NCBI GenBank assembly: GCA_937901915.1
Contig: CALGUD010000089.1
Span: forward strand, 1 to 30,725
DNA from: an uncultured Flavobacteriaceae bacterium
GTDB taxonomy: Bacteria; Bacteroidota; Bacteroidia; Flavobacteriales; Flavobacteriaceae
Length of the DNA stretch: 30,725 bases
Direction: 5' to 3'
The position numbers and the translations under genes were made by a program. This document shows, piece by piece, positions 23,264 to 30,725 of the stretch. Position 1 is the stretch's first letter, and each line of letters begins with the position of its first letter. The notes under the pieces are model-generated. The model made no database searches and was not told the origin of the DNA. It saw only the letters and a program-made list of their open reading frames with translations.

Positions 23264-24718
23264 TTAAAGTAGCGGTGCCCACAGTCTGCAAAACGACTCC
23301 TGTATCTTTTGAATTGGTTTTCTTTTTATCCAGTCTTTATAATTTAACTCTTCACATTCTTTCAGGTCTTCATTAAAAGACTGAAGTGTTTTTTGTGAAA
23401 ATTCAGAATCATAAATAAGTGCGTTAATCTCAAAATTGGTCCTGAAGCTCCTATAATCCATATTTGAAGTGCCAATTGTGGTAAAAACACCATCTACAAC
23501 CATCGTTTTGGCATGAACAAACCCTTTTTTGTACAAAAACACTCTTACCCCTGCTTCTAAGACCTGCTCTACAAAAGATAAAGTTGCATATTTAGACACC
23601 CATGAATCGGATTCTTTTGGAATAATAAGTTTAACTTCTACACCACTTCTTGCTATGGAAACCAGGGAAAATATAATTTCTTCGCTGGGTATGAAATATG
23701 GAGTGGTGATACAGATGGATTCATCTGCTGTATTTATTGCTGTAAAGATTGCTTCCATTATATAGGCCCAATCACTATCCGGGCCACTGGCTGCAATTTG
23801 TATGGGTGCTTTAGTCTTTATATTGCATTGCGGAAAAAAATGATCTTCTACTACTATTTTTTCTGAAGTTACGAAATCCCAGTTCAGTAAAAACTGTAAT
23901 TGTAATGAACTCACCGCTTCACCTTCAATACGTAGGTGGGTATCTCTCCAAAAAAAATCTCTATTTTGGTTTATATAGTTATCAGAAATGTTAATTCCTC
24001 CAACATAACCGATCTCTCCATCTATAACAGCAATCTTACGGTGATTCCTGTAATTTAGCTTACTTGTAAATTTATGAAACAGTACAGGCATAAACGGATT
24101 AAATTCTATACCTTTTTTTCTGATCTCTCTTTGTTTTCTGAAGGATATACTACTACCAACATCATCAGTTATTAAACGTACTTTAACCCCTTCATTTGCT
24201 TTTTCACACAATAGATCAAGTATTTTACCGCCTATTTTATCATCTCTAACTATATAATATTCCAAATGGATGGTTTGACGGGCATTTTTAATGTCTTTAA
24301 TTAATCTTTCAAATTTTTCGTCCCCATTTATGATAAGATCAACTTTGTTATAAATAGTTAATGGCGATTCATTATTGCCCAATAATAATTTAATGAGCTT
24401 AATTTTATCGTCAACAATTTCATTTTCCAGTTCTTTTAAAATTTCCTCCTTAAACTGATATCTTTTTTTCCATTCCAGAATCTTGTCCTGGTTAAAAATG
24501 TTTTTTCGTTTAAATATTTTATTTTTTCTGTACTGTTGACCAAAAAGATAATAAATAACAATGCCCAAAAAGGGAAATGCTACCAAAATAATTAAGTATG
24601 AAAATGTTCTTGTAGGGTTTAAATTGCTTAAAATTACACTTACGGCTGCCGAAATGGCAATAACATAATTGGCAATAAGTAGTATTTGCCATGGATTTTC
24701 TCTAAAATACTGAAGCAT
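23264..24718 (-). CDS. cls: Cardiolipin synthase (phospholipase D family)
   Basis: A 484-residue membrane enzyme that joins phosphatidylglycerol molecules (or PG and another phospholipid) into cardiolipin. Two N-terminal membrane spans (about 12-30 and 38-58) precede two PLD domains. The HKD motifs are HRKIAVIDG, followed by YVGGINI, and HAKTMVVDG, followed by TIGTSNMD. The length matches bacterial Cls of the ClsA type. The ATG at 24718 is 5 nt after the lytic transglycosylase stop, so it is the last gene of an envelope-related operon. Confidence 0.93.
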   Translation of the reverse strand: MLQYFRENPWQILLIANYVIAISAAVSVILSNLNPTRTFSYLIILVAFPFLGIVIYYLFGQQYRKNKIFKRKNIFNQDKILEWKKRYQFKEEILKELENEIVDDKIKLIKLLLGNNESPLTIYNKVDLIINGDEKFERLIKDIKNARQTIHLEYYIVRDDKIGGKILDLLCEKANEGVKVRLITDDVGSSISFRKQREIRKKGIEFNPFMPVLFHKFTSKLNYRNHRKIAVIDGEIGYVGGINISDNYINQNRDFFWRDTHLRIEGEAVSSLQLQFLLNWDFVTSEKIVVEDHFFPQCNIKTKAPIQIAASGPDSDWAYIMEAIFTAINTADESICITTPYFIPSEEIIFSLVSIARSGVEVKLIIPKESDSWVSKYATLSFVEQVLEAGVRVFLYKKGFVHAKTMVVDGVFTTIGTSNMDYRSFRTNFEINALIYDSEFSQKTLQSFNEDLKECEELNYKDWIKRKPIQKIQESFCRLWAPLL

Positions 24719-24723
24719 TAGTT

Positions 24724-25677
24724 TTATAGCTGATAATATCCTTTCTCAGGAATTTCAATATAATACTTTTTCTTAGAAAAATTGTTGAGGTTTGCTTCAC
24801 GTAGCCATGGGTTATGTATTTTAAGAATTTTGTAGTTAATTCCATAATTCTTAGCAAATTCGGCAAAATCAGTTACACTCGTGTCAACTTCTACCGTATA
24901 GGTAGGCACAAAAGTATATAAATGATCTTTTTCAAAATTAAACCCATATTTCTCCGGATTGGAAAGTATTTCTTTGACTGCTAATATTCTGAAAACATAC
25001 CGTCCGGTTTCCTCTCCTAAAAGCAAATTATAATAACCACTTGTTTTCTGTCTTTGAAGCTGGTTGTTAATGCCAGCCGGCCCTGCATTATATGCTGCCG
25101 CTGCCAGTGTCCAGCTACCAAAACGTTCTTTTGCTTTTATGAGGTATTTACAAGCAGCCTCTGTAGATTTTACAAGATGATAACGCTCATCTACATTTTC
25201 ATTCACTTCCAGTCCATATTCTTTACCTGTCCCTTTTAATATTTGCCAGAAACCTGTAGCGTTTGCTGGTGACACCACATTTTGCAACCCACTTTCTATA
25301 ACGGCGAGATATTTGAAATCATCAGGAACTCCATATTCTTTTAAGATTGGTTCAATTACAGGAAAATATTTATGTGCCCGTTTAATAAGCAAAAGTCCGT
25401 TTGACTGCCAATAGGTATTAACCAACAACTCCCTGTCCAATCGCTCATATATATCCGGATCACTAACAGGTACCGGTTCTCCTGCAAAATTCATATTTTC
25501 AGGCAAATCCAGAGCATAAATATTATATGTCTTTGATTTCTTGGATATTATGCTATCAACAATATTAACAACATCATCTACATTTTTATTTAAAGGTTGA
25601 GTTTGCACAGCATTAATAAATAACGATGCAATTAACACAACCCCCAAAACCATCAGGATACTTTTTAAATACTTCAT
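24724..25677 (-). CDS. Membrane-associated lytic murein transglycosylase (MltD-like)
   Basis: A 317-residue exported protein. A signal peptide or anchor (about 5-22) is followed by an SLT goose-lysozyme-like domain (about 95-225). The catalytic glutamate lies in LAVIESGLQN, followed by ATGFWQI and AAAAYNAGPAGI, all typical of family 1 lytic transglycosylases. These cut peptidoglycan glycan strands with formation of 1,6-anhydro-MurNAc. The C-terminal 70 residues (YTFVPTYTVEVDTSVTDFAE onward) look like a LysM-like or MltD tail. GTG-ATG lie in tandem at the start; I chose ATG 25677. Confidence 0.9.
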   Translation of the reverse strand: MKYLKSILMVLGVVLIASLFINAVQTQPLNKNVDDVVNIVDSIISKKSKTYNIYALDLPENMNFAGEPVPVSDPDIYERLDRELLVNTYWQSNGLLLIKRAHKYFPVIEPILKEYGVPDDFKYLAVIESGLQNVVSPANATGFWQILKGTGKEYGLEVNENVDERYHLVKSTEAACKYLIKAKERFGSWTLAAAAYNAGPAGINNQLQRQKTSGYYNLLLGEETGRYVFRILAVKEILSNPEKYGFNFEKDHLYTFVPTYTVEVDTSVTDFAEFAKNYGINYKILKIHNPWLREANLNNFSKKKYYIEIPEKGYYQL

Positions 25678-25716
25678 CACGCTATTATTTTTTCTAAAGG
25701 TACAAAAATCGAATGT

Positions 25717-26379
25717 CTAACTTAAAATTATTTTTGGGAGATTTTCATTAAACCATTTATACTTGTCAATAATCATAATATGGGTGCCTCCTTTAATGAT
25801 AATACAGTCTTTGATATGTTTTATAGGAAAAACAGGGTCTTTGTCTCCATGTATATGAATAGTTTTCGGATCGGCTGCACTTTGATCCCAATTTACTATC
25901 TGCCTTATAGACCAATCCAGGTAGTATTTATCTCTTACCGAGAGATATTTTTCATACAAAACAAGTCTTTTCACCACCTTTTTACCAAAAGCATATTTTG
26001 CCAGTATTTCTATGTTATTCACAAGGCGGGTGGGCAATACTTTATAAGCACCTGTGTATTTGGCTATACGCATTCTTTTAGGGAGTTCTTTCTTTGATTT
26101 AACACTGGATATAATAATTAATTTCTTTACCTGAATATGCTTTGCCATTTCCTGCACTAACATCCCGCCAAAAGATACTCCTACTAAAACAGGGTCTTTA
26201 TATGTTACACCTTCCAGCATTCTAAGTGCATAATTTTCAAGTGTTTCATTTTTATGAGGTATGATCCATTCCAAATAATGAACTTCAAAATCATTCTCCA
26301 ACAATTTAATATTATCAAAAATTAATTCGTTTGCGGCCATCCCCGGCATAAAATATATATGCGTTCTTGCATTTTCCAT
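25717..26379 (-). CDS. Alpha/beta hydrolase
   Basis: A 220-residue alpha/beta-hydrolase fold protein with a complete-looking triad: nucleophile Ser in GVSFGG (67-72), Asp in IHGDKDPVFP and His in GGTHIMI near the C-terminus. An N-terminal YFMPGMAAN carries the oxyanion-hole region. No signal peptide is seen. The substrate is unknown; the location 39 bp upstream of the transglycosylase/cardiolipin synthase genes suggests a lipid or ester substrate, but this is inference. Confidence 0.85.
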   Translation of the reverse strand: MENARTHIYFMPGMAANELIFDNIKLLENDFEVHYLEWIIPHKNETLENYALRMLEGVTYKDPVLVGVSFGGMLVQEMAKHIQVKKLIIISSVKSKKELPKRMRIAKYTGAYKVLPTRLVNNIEILAKYAFGKKVVKRLVLYEKYLSVRDKYYLDWSIRQIVNWDQSAADPKTIHIHGDKDPVFPIKHIKDCIIIKGGTHIMIIDKYKWFNENLPKIILS

Positions 26380-26484
26380 AAAAGTTAATCCTGTGAAAAA
26401 TAGTTATATAGCAATTTTTTTTGTAAATTTGTTGTGAAATTAATTAATTCTGCAACTAAAGTAAAATTTTAAAATTGTTCATTG

Positions 26485-26492
26485 CAAAGATA
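26485..26492 (-). promoter_or_regulatory. Putative -7 element of the hydrolase/transglycosylase/cls operon
   Basis: On the minus strand it reads TATCTTTG (TAnnTTTG). It lies 105 bp upstream of the hydrolase ATG. Another match, TATATTTG, lies further upstream at 26522-26529. No -33 box at exact spacing for either, so the choice is uncertain. Confidence 0.35.
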
Positions 26493-26578
26493 AAACCCCT
26501 CTTTGTTATGCTATTTTTAAACAAATATAATTTTTTTAAGACCCAAGTAATAGGATTTAACCCAAAAAACTAAGTGCC

Positions 26579-26872
26579 ATGAATGATGTAATTATTAATG
26601 ATAATGAATTTCTACGTCAATATGAAACCCGGGTTGACGGAAAACTAGCTAAAATCGAATATGCATCGCAAGAGCGTAAAGTATTTTTAACCAAACTTGT
26701 AATCCCTGAAGAAATTACGAACAGTGATTTTAAAGACAATTTTATCAAGGCCGTTCTACACTCCATTGAAGAAAAGAATTTAAAGGTTGTTCCAACAAGC
26801 CCGGAAATTGCAGGATTTTTAAGAAAGCATAAAGAATATAAAGAACTGCTACCTGTAGGCATAAGAATATAA
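26579..26872 (+). CDS. Small GNAT-like N-acetyltransferase (YjdJ/COG2388 type)
   Basis: A 97-residue protein similar to the compact GNAT-related family of COG2388. It has two strands (RQYETRVDGKLAKIEYA, KVFLTKLVIPEE), a helix (NFIKAVLHSIEEK), then KVVPTSPEIAGFLRKHKEYKEL, where full-size members read 'PxCPFvxxyixxHpey'. Members lack much of the normal GNAT fold and their acceptors are mostly unknown. Convergent with mtaB through a shared terminator. Confidence 0.85.
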   Translation: MNDVIINDNEFLRQYETRVDGKLAKIEYASQERKVFLTKLVIPEEITNSDFKDNFIKAVLHSIEEKNLKVVPTSPEIAGFLRKHKEYKELLPVGIRI

Positions 26873-26876
26873 ATAA

Positions 26877-26900
26877 AAAACCTCTCAGTTGAGAGGTTTT
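26877..26900. terminator. Bidirectional terminator shared by the GNAT-like gene and mtaB
   Basis: AAAACCTCTC-AGTT-GAGAGGTTTT is a perfect 10-bp stem with a 4-nt loop, with A-rich and T-rich flanks for both directions. It fills nearly the whole 28-bp space between the two convergent stops (26872 and 26901). Confidence 0.95.
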
Positions 26901-28238
26901 TTATTGCACCAAAGCCGTTTCATTTTCAAATTCAAACCTCATTAAACCGTCTGTATCTATTTCTTTTAGTTTCACTTCATGAATTGTGTTTATTAACTCC
27001 GGGTTCCATGGTGTTTTAACCTTTATATAATTTTCAGTAAAGCCATGAATATAGCCCTGCTTATTTTCTCCTTCAAATAATACTGTCCTTGTACTCCCTA
27101 TTTGCTTTTCATAAAAAGCCCTTCTCTTTTTTACAGATAAACCACGAAGCATTTTACTTCGTTTAGACCGGACATCTTTGGGTACCACTCCATTCATTTG
27201 TACTGCTTCTGTATTTGTTCTTTCAGAATACGTGAATACATGCAAATAAGAAATATCCAATTCATTTAAAAAATAATAGGTTTCGAGAAAATGTTCGTCG
27301 GTTTCTCCAGGAAAACCAACAATAACATCAACACCAATACAGGCATGGGGCATCATTTCTTTTATTTTAGAAACCCTTTCTATGTACAATTCACGGGAGT
27401 AACGACGTTTCATTTTCTTTAAGATCTCATTGCTTCCACTTTGCAAGGGAATATGAAAATGCGGAACAAAGGCTCTTGATTTGGCCACAACTTCAATTGT
27501 TTCGTCTTTAAGTAGATTAGGTTCTATAGAAGATATACGAAGTCTTTCTATACCTTCTACCTTATCCAGTTCATTTACAAGGTCTAAAAAAGAATGTTCG
27601 TGCTTTTTATTTCCAAACTCCCCTTTACCAAAATCTCCAATATTTACACCGGTAAGAACTATTTCTTTTATATCCTGAAGCGCTATTTCCCGGGCATTAT
27701 CGATTACGTTTTGAACGGTATCGCTCCGAGATACACCCCTTGCCAGGGGAATAGTACAATATGTGCATTTATAATCACAACCATCCTGAACTTTTAAATA
27801 AGCACGGGTCCTGTTGCCAATGGAATAACTACCTACATAAAAATCTGCTTCTGTAATTTCACAGGAATGTATTACACCAAAATCGTTTTTAGAAAGGTCG
27901 TTTATATAATCTGTAATTTTAAATTTTTCAGTAGCGCCAAGAACAAGGTCAACACCATCTACTGCAGCCAATTGTTCCGGTTGTAATTGCGCATAACAAC
28001 CAATGGCAGCTATAAAAGCTTCGGGGTTTATTTTATTTGCTTTTTTTACAATTTGCTTAAACTCCTTATCGGCATTCTCAGTAACAGAACATGTATTAAT
28101 AACATATATATCGGCTCTTTCTGTAAAATCCACTCTGTCATATCCATCATCCACAAAATTCCTGGCAATAGTAGACGTCTCGGAATAATTGAGTTTACAG
28201 CCCAAAGTATGAAATGCTACTTTTTTTCTCTCCATCAT
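26901..28238 (-). CDS. mtaB: tRNA t6A37 methylthiotransferase MtaB
   Basis: A 445-residue radical-SAM methylthiotransferase that converts t6A at position 37 of ANN-decoding tRNAs to ms2t6A. The N-terminal UPF0004 domain starts KVAFHTLGCKLNYSET; cysteines in GCK, NTCSVTE and IGCYA provide the auxiliary 4Fe-4S cluster. The radical-SAM motif is CDYKCTYC (CxxxCxxC), followed by PLARGVSRS. A C-terminal TRAM-type region (near 375-435) follows. The length and the GCKLN motif favour MtaB over MiaB or RimO. Tandem ATG codons at the start leave a one-residue uncertainty. Confidence 0.95.
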   Translation of the reverse strand: MMERKKVAFHTLGCKLNYSETSTIARNFVDDGYDRVDFTERADIYVINTCSVTENADKEFKQIVKKANKINPEAFIAAIGCYAQLQPEQLAAVDGVDLVLGATEKFKITDYINDLSKNDFGVIHSCEITEADFYVGSYSIGNRTRAYLKVQDGCDYKCTYCTIPLARGVSRSDTVQNVIDNAREIALQDIKEIVLTGVNIGDFGKGEFGNKKHEHSFLDLVNELDKVEGIERLRISSIEPNLLKDETIEVVAKSRAFVPHFHIPLQSGSNEILKKMKRRYSRELYIERVSKIKEMMPHACIGVDVIVGFPGETDEHFLETYYFLNELDISYLHVFTYSERTNTEAVQMNGVVPKDVRSKRSKMLRGLSVKKRRAFYEKQIGSTRTVLFEGENKQGYIHGFTENYIKVKTPWNPELINTIHEVKLKEIDTDGLMRFEFENETALVQ

Positions 28239-28344
28239 TATTGTTAAACTTTGTACTAAACAGTTTTAGTTTGCTTTGGTATACTTTATCTTTATCCTTT
28301 AATTTATCCTAAAACAAGGTTTGTAATGCATTTTTATGCGTGTG

Positions 28345-28352
28345 CAAATATA
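28345..28352 (-). promoter_or_regulatory. Putative -7 element of mtaB
   Basis: The minus strand reads TATATTTG (TAnnTTTG), about 106 bp upstream of the mtaB start and just outside the chosen start of the divergent binding-protein gene. Weak evidence without a -33 box. Confidence 0.3.
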
Positions 28353-28367
28353 CCAACTAATTATTTT

Positions 28368-29996
28368 ATGATAAAATCCGAATACAACCACACAATATAT
28401 AAATTACTTCTTTGTTACATCGGTTTATCATTATTTTTATTTATTTCATGTGGTGATAAAACAAACTCCGGTAGAGATAGTCAGGTCTTTCGCTATAATG
28501 AACACAAAAATATACTTACATTAGATCCGGCCTTTGCGAGGGTAAATGGCGATATATGGGCTGTAAACCAAATTTATAATGGTCTTGTTCAGTTAGATGA
28601 TTCCCTGAATGTAAAACCGGATATCGCCAAAAGCTGGGAAATAAAAGACAGCTCTCTCACCTATTCTTTTATACTGAGGGATGATGTATACTTTCATAAA
28701 CATAACCTCTTTGGAAAAGACAGTACCAGGATAGTAACAGCAAAAGACTTTGTTTACAGCTTTAACAGACTGGTGGATGTAAAAACCGCCTCGCCGGGCC
28801 GTTGGGTTTTTAATAGTGTGAGTACTTTTTATGCTGAAAATGATACAACCCTTATTATTAAACTTAAAGAACCCTTTCCTGCTTTTATAAGTCTGTTGAC
28901 CAATAAATACTGCTCTGTTATTCCAAAAGAAATAGTTGAACATTATGCCGGTGATTTTCGGAGAAATCCTGTTGGAACAGGCGCATTCAAATTTAAACTC
29001 TGGGAAGAAAATATTAAACTTGTATTACGAAAAAATGAGCTCTATTATGAGAAAGACAAGAAAGGCAATCAATTACCATATCTGGAAGCTGTTGCTATAA
29101 CCTTTTTACCAGACAAACAAAGTGAATTTTTACAGTTTGTTCAGGGAAACCTGGATTTCCTGAATTATCTGGATACCTCATATAAAGACGAATTATTAAC
29201 ACCCGGCGGTAAACTTCAGTCAAAGTACCAGGAAGACATTAAAATGATTACAGCTCCCTACCTGAATACGGAATATTTGGGTTTTTATATGGATAGTGAG
29301 ACTAATGAAATTCAATCAGAATTACTGAGAAAAGCAATAAATTACGGTTTTGACCGTCAAAAGATGGTCACCTATTTGCGAAATGGAATTGTTTCTCCGG
29401 CAGTAAATGGGTTTATCCCTAAAGGCCTACCGGGTTTTAATGATATGAAAGGATATACCTATCAACCTGAAAAAGCACGCCAATTTATTGAAGACTATAA
29501 AACCCAAACCGGCAATCAAAATCCGGAAATTACCATTACAACAGATGCCAATTATTTAGATTTATGTGAATATATACAAAGAGAGCTTGAAAAAACAGGC
29601 TTAAAAGTTTATATTGATGTTGTTCCATATTCTACATTAAGACAAAGTATATCTACCGGCAAACTGGATATTTTTCGTGCCAGTTGGGTTGCCGATTATC
29701 CGGATGCAGAAAATTATCTATCACTCTTTTACAGCCGGAATTTTACACCTAACGGGCCTAACTACACCCATTTTAAAGACAGTTTATTTGACAGTTTATA
29801 TGAAAAGGCAACCAGTGAAGTTAATATGGAAGAAAGGCTCATTCTTTATCAGAAAATGGATAGTCTTTTAATAAGTAAAGCTCCTTTTATACCTCTTTAT
29901 TATGATCAGATCATTCGTTTTACCCGAAAAAATGTAACCGGCCTTGGCAGTAACCCTATAAATCTTCTCGTTTTAAAAAATGTAAAAAAGCAATAA
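28368..29996 (+). CDS. ABC transporter substrate-binding lipoprotein, peptide family (SBP_bac_5)
   Basis: A 542-residue solute-binding protein of the OppA/DppA family. The signal peptide ends in the lipobox ISC (Cys28). Family patterns include TLDPAFARV, WAVNQIYNGLVQLDD, DDVYFHKHNLFG, TAKDFVYSFNRLVD, RRNPVGTGAFKFKLW and, towards the end, ASWVADYPDAENYLSLFY. It would capture oligopeptides or similar solutes for import, but no permease or ATPase genes lie beside it. I chose ATG 28368 because the hydrophobic signal follows directly; an upstream ATG at 28326 adds 14 residues ahead of it. Convergent with the second YhhN gene, 13 bp between stops. Confidence 0.92.
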   Translation: MIKSEYNHTIYKLLLCYIGLSLFLFISCGDKTNSGRDSQVFRYNEHKNILTLDPAFARVNGDIWAVNQIYNGLVQLDDSLNVKPDIAKSWEIKDSSLTYSFILRDDVYFHKHNLFGKDSTRIVTAKDFVYSFNRLVDVKTASPGRWVFNSVSTFYAENDTTLIIKLKEPFPAFISLLTNKYCSVIPKEIVEHYAGDFRRNPVGTGAFKFKLWEENIKLVLRKNELYYEKDKKGNQLPYLEAVAITFLPDKQSEFLQFVQGNLDFLNYLDTSYKDELLTPGGKLQSKYQEDIKMITAPYLNTEYLGFYMDSETNEIQSELLRKAINYGFDRQKMVTYLRNGIVSPAVNGFIPKGLPGFNDMKGYTYQPEKARQFIEDYKTQTGNQNPEITITTDANYLDLCEYIQRELEKTGLKVYIDVVPYSTLRQSISTGKLDIFRASWVADYPDAENYLSLFYSRNFTPNGPNYTHFKDSLFDSLYEKATSEVNMEERLILYQKMDSLLISKAPFIPLYYDQIIRFTRKNVTGLGSNPINLLVLKNVKKQ

Positions 29997-30009
29997 TTTC
30001 TAAACAATC

Positions 30010-30693
30010 CTAAAGCACTTTTTCATTTTGCAATATAATACCTCGTATAGTAAAGAATTGAGAAAGTCCATAAGTTAACACTACGAGTGTATAAGTGTAT
30101 GGCAGAGGTTTGTAAAAATTATAAAAGGCCATAATGGTTTCGGATATCATAAAAAGTACTGCGCCAGCCAGGACAAAGTAATAACTTTTTTTATTGACCA
30201 TATTATACCTTAAGTAAGCCATTTTTGCAACTATTAACGTAATAAAAATATAGACAACCACGGTAACAAATAATTCGCCTACCCCTTCATATAAATAATA
30301 CATAATAAATAAGCAGTACATCAGCACAACCGCCAGAAAGGGTAATAGGCGGTCAATATCAAACCTGGCTTTAAAAGAAAATAAAATTGCATAACATATT
30401 TTAGCAAGAATAAACATTGACATTCCTACTATTAAAAAAGTTAAATTATCAGTAATAAGAATAAAATCAGCAACCAAAGAGAAGGTTAAGGCCAAAAACA
30501 CAAGTAATCTTTCTTCTTGTGATAAATGTAAACAATTATAATAAAAGTGAATGGCCAGGGTAATTACAATCCATGGTTTCGTAGCATATCTGTACTCATA
30601 TAAATAATCGATGTTGGTAAAGATAATATCAACAAAAAGAACTACAAGGAAAACAACCAAAAATGGTTTCTTCTTTTTGAAAAGTAACTCCAT
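30010..30693 (-). CDS. YhhN/TMEM86 family membrane protein (second lysoplasmalogenase-like paralogue)
   Basis: A 227-residue polytopic membrane protein of about eight spans, paralogous to the protein at 221-895: both share L(Y)xYRY/FRY..KP near the N-terminus, FDIDR in the middle and NKKSYY or NNKSYY near residue 165. The first acidic site is conserved as AD (75-76). At the second site it has SE (184-185), where the other copy has SQ and where I recall SD in the wider family. An acidic residue is thus retained here. Family function is hydrolysis of lysoplasmalogen-type ether lipids; the substrate in this organism is unknown. The gene runs toward the window centre, opposite in direction to its paralogue. 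Confidence 0.82.
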   Translation of the reverse strand: MELLFKKKKPFLVVFLVVLFVDIIFTNIDYLYEYRYATKPWIVITLAIHFYYNCLHLSQEERLLVFLALTFSLVADFILITDNLTFLIVGMSMFILAKICYAILFSFKARFDIDRLLPFLAVVLMYCLFIMYYLYEGVGELFVTVVVYIFITLIVAKMAYLRYNMVNKKSYYFVLAGAVLFMISETIMAFYNFYKPLPYTYTLVVLTYGLSQFFTIRGIILQNEKVL

Positions 30694-30725
30694 ATAAATG
30701 TTTACTCGTTATTGGGACATTGCAA

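Overview
The window looks like chromosomal DNA of a marine-type Flavobacteriaceae bacterium (phylum Bacteroidota). The DNA is AT-rich. Recognisable Shine-Dalgarno sites are absent. Several genes are preceded by the Bacteroidota promoter element TAnnTTTG, once with the matching -33 TTTG at 19 bp. The protein families (DUF4350, a 950-residue CarB, PlsC of the FPQGTT type, type II NADH dehydrogenase with a C-terminal membrane anchor) also fit this group. I cannot name a genus. Genes are packed tightly and are mostly housekeeping or membrane functions; there are no tRNA or rRNA genes, prophages or CRISPR arrays.

Layout: (1) 1-1357: a CTCTATT tandem repeat cut by the window edge, a YhhN/TMEM86 lysoplasmalogenase-like protein and a small conserved hypothetical. 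(2) 1358-9067: a tightly coupled operon on the minus strand, read SpoIIM, six-TM protein, DUF4129, DUF4350, MoxR AAA+ ATPase, DUF58 and a FecE-type ABC ATPase that lacks a normal start codon. A divergent RDD gene lies beside it. (3) 9070-11290: a cyclophilin lipoprotein and a CoA-type Nudix hydrolase whose start codons overlap head to head, then a PlsC-like acyltransferase. (4) 11293-15783: an ECF sigma factor with a membrane partner, NDH-2, LspA and RmuC. (5) 15850-18271: an acyl-CoA thioesterase, then SatD and DUF3307 behind an array of three regularly spaced 20-bp palindromes, then a small c-type cytochrome lipoprotein. (6) 18272-21842: a possible transposase relic, carB, and rpmH with a consensus promoter. 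(7) 21843-26379: a TPR-like membrane protein, a secreted thioredoxin-fold protein with a degenerate active site, and an envelope/lipid operon (alpha/beta hydrolase, lytic transglycosylase, cardiolipin synthase). (8) 26579-30693: a small GNAT-like protein, MtaB, an oligopeptide-binding lipoprotein, and a second lysoplasmalogenase paralogue in the opposite orientation to the first.

The most interesting region is 16402-17864. SatD carries a C-terminal helix-turn-helix and an N-terminal domain whose motifs (TGDI, RGDSF, RMSIGIG) resemble the GGDEF/class III cyclase fold. Its partner DUF3307 is a membrane protein with four His/Asp pairs, each one helical turn apart. The three palindromes sit on an exact 28-bp period upstream of satD, and the last overlaps a promoter-like element. 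I infer an autoregulated two-gene sensor/effector unit. The families are known, but the operator architecture and the nucleotide-binding idea are my own reading and are untested.

A second theme is membrane lipid and envelope biology: two YhhN proteins, PlsC, cardiolipin synthase, a thioesterase, LspA and a lytic transglycosylase are spread through the window. Several convergent gene pairs are separated by only 2-16 bp. One 28-bp gap (26873-26900) consists almost wholly of a shared bidirectional terminator.
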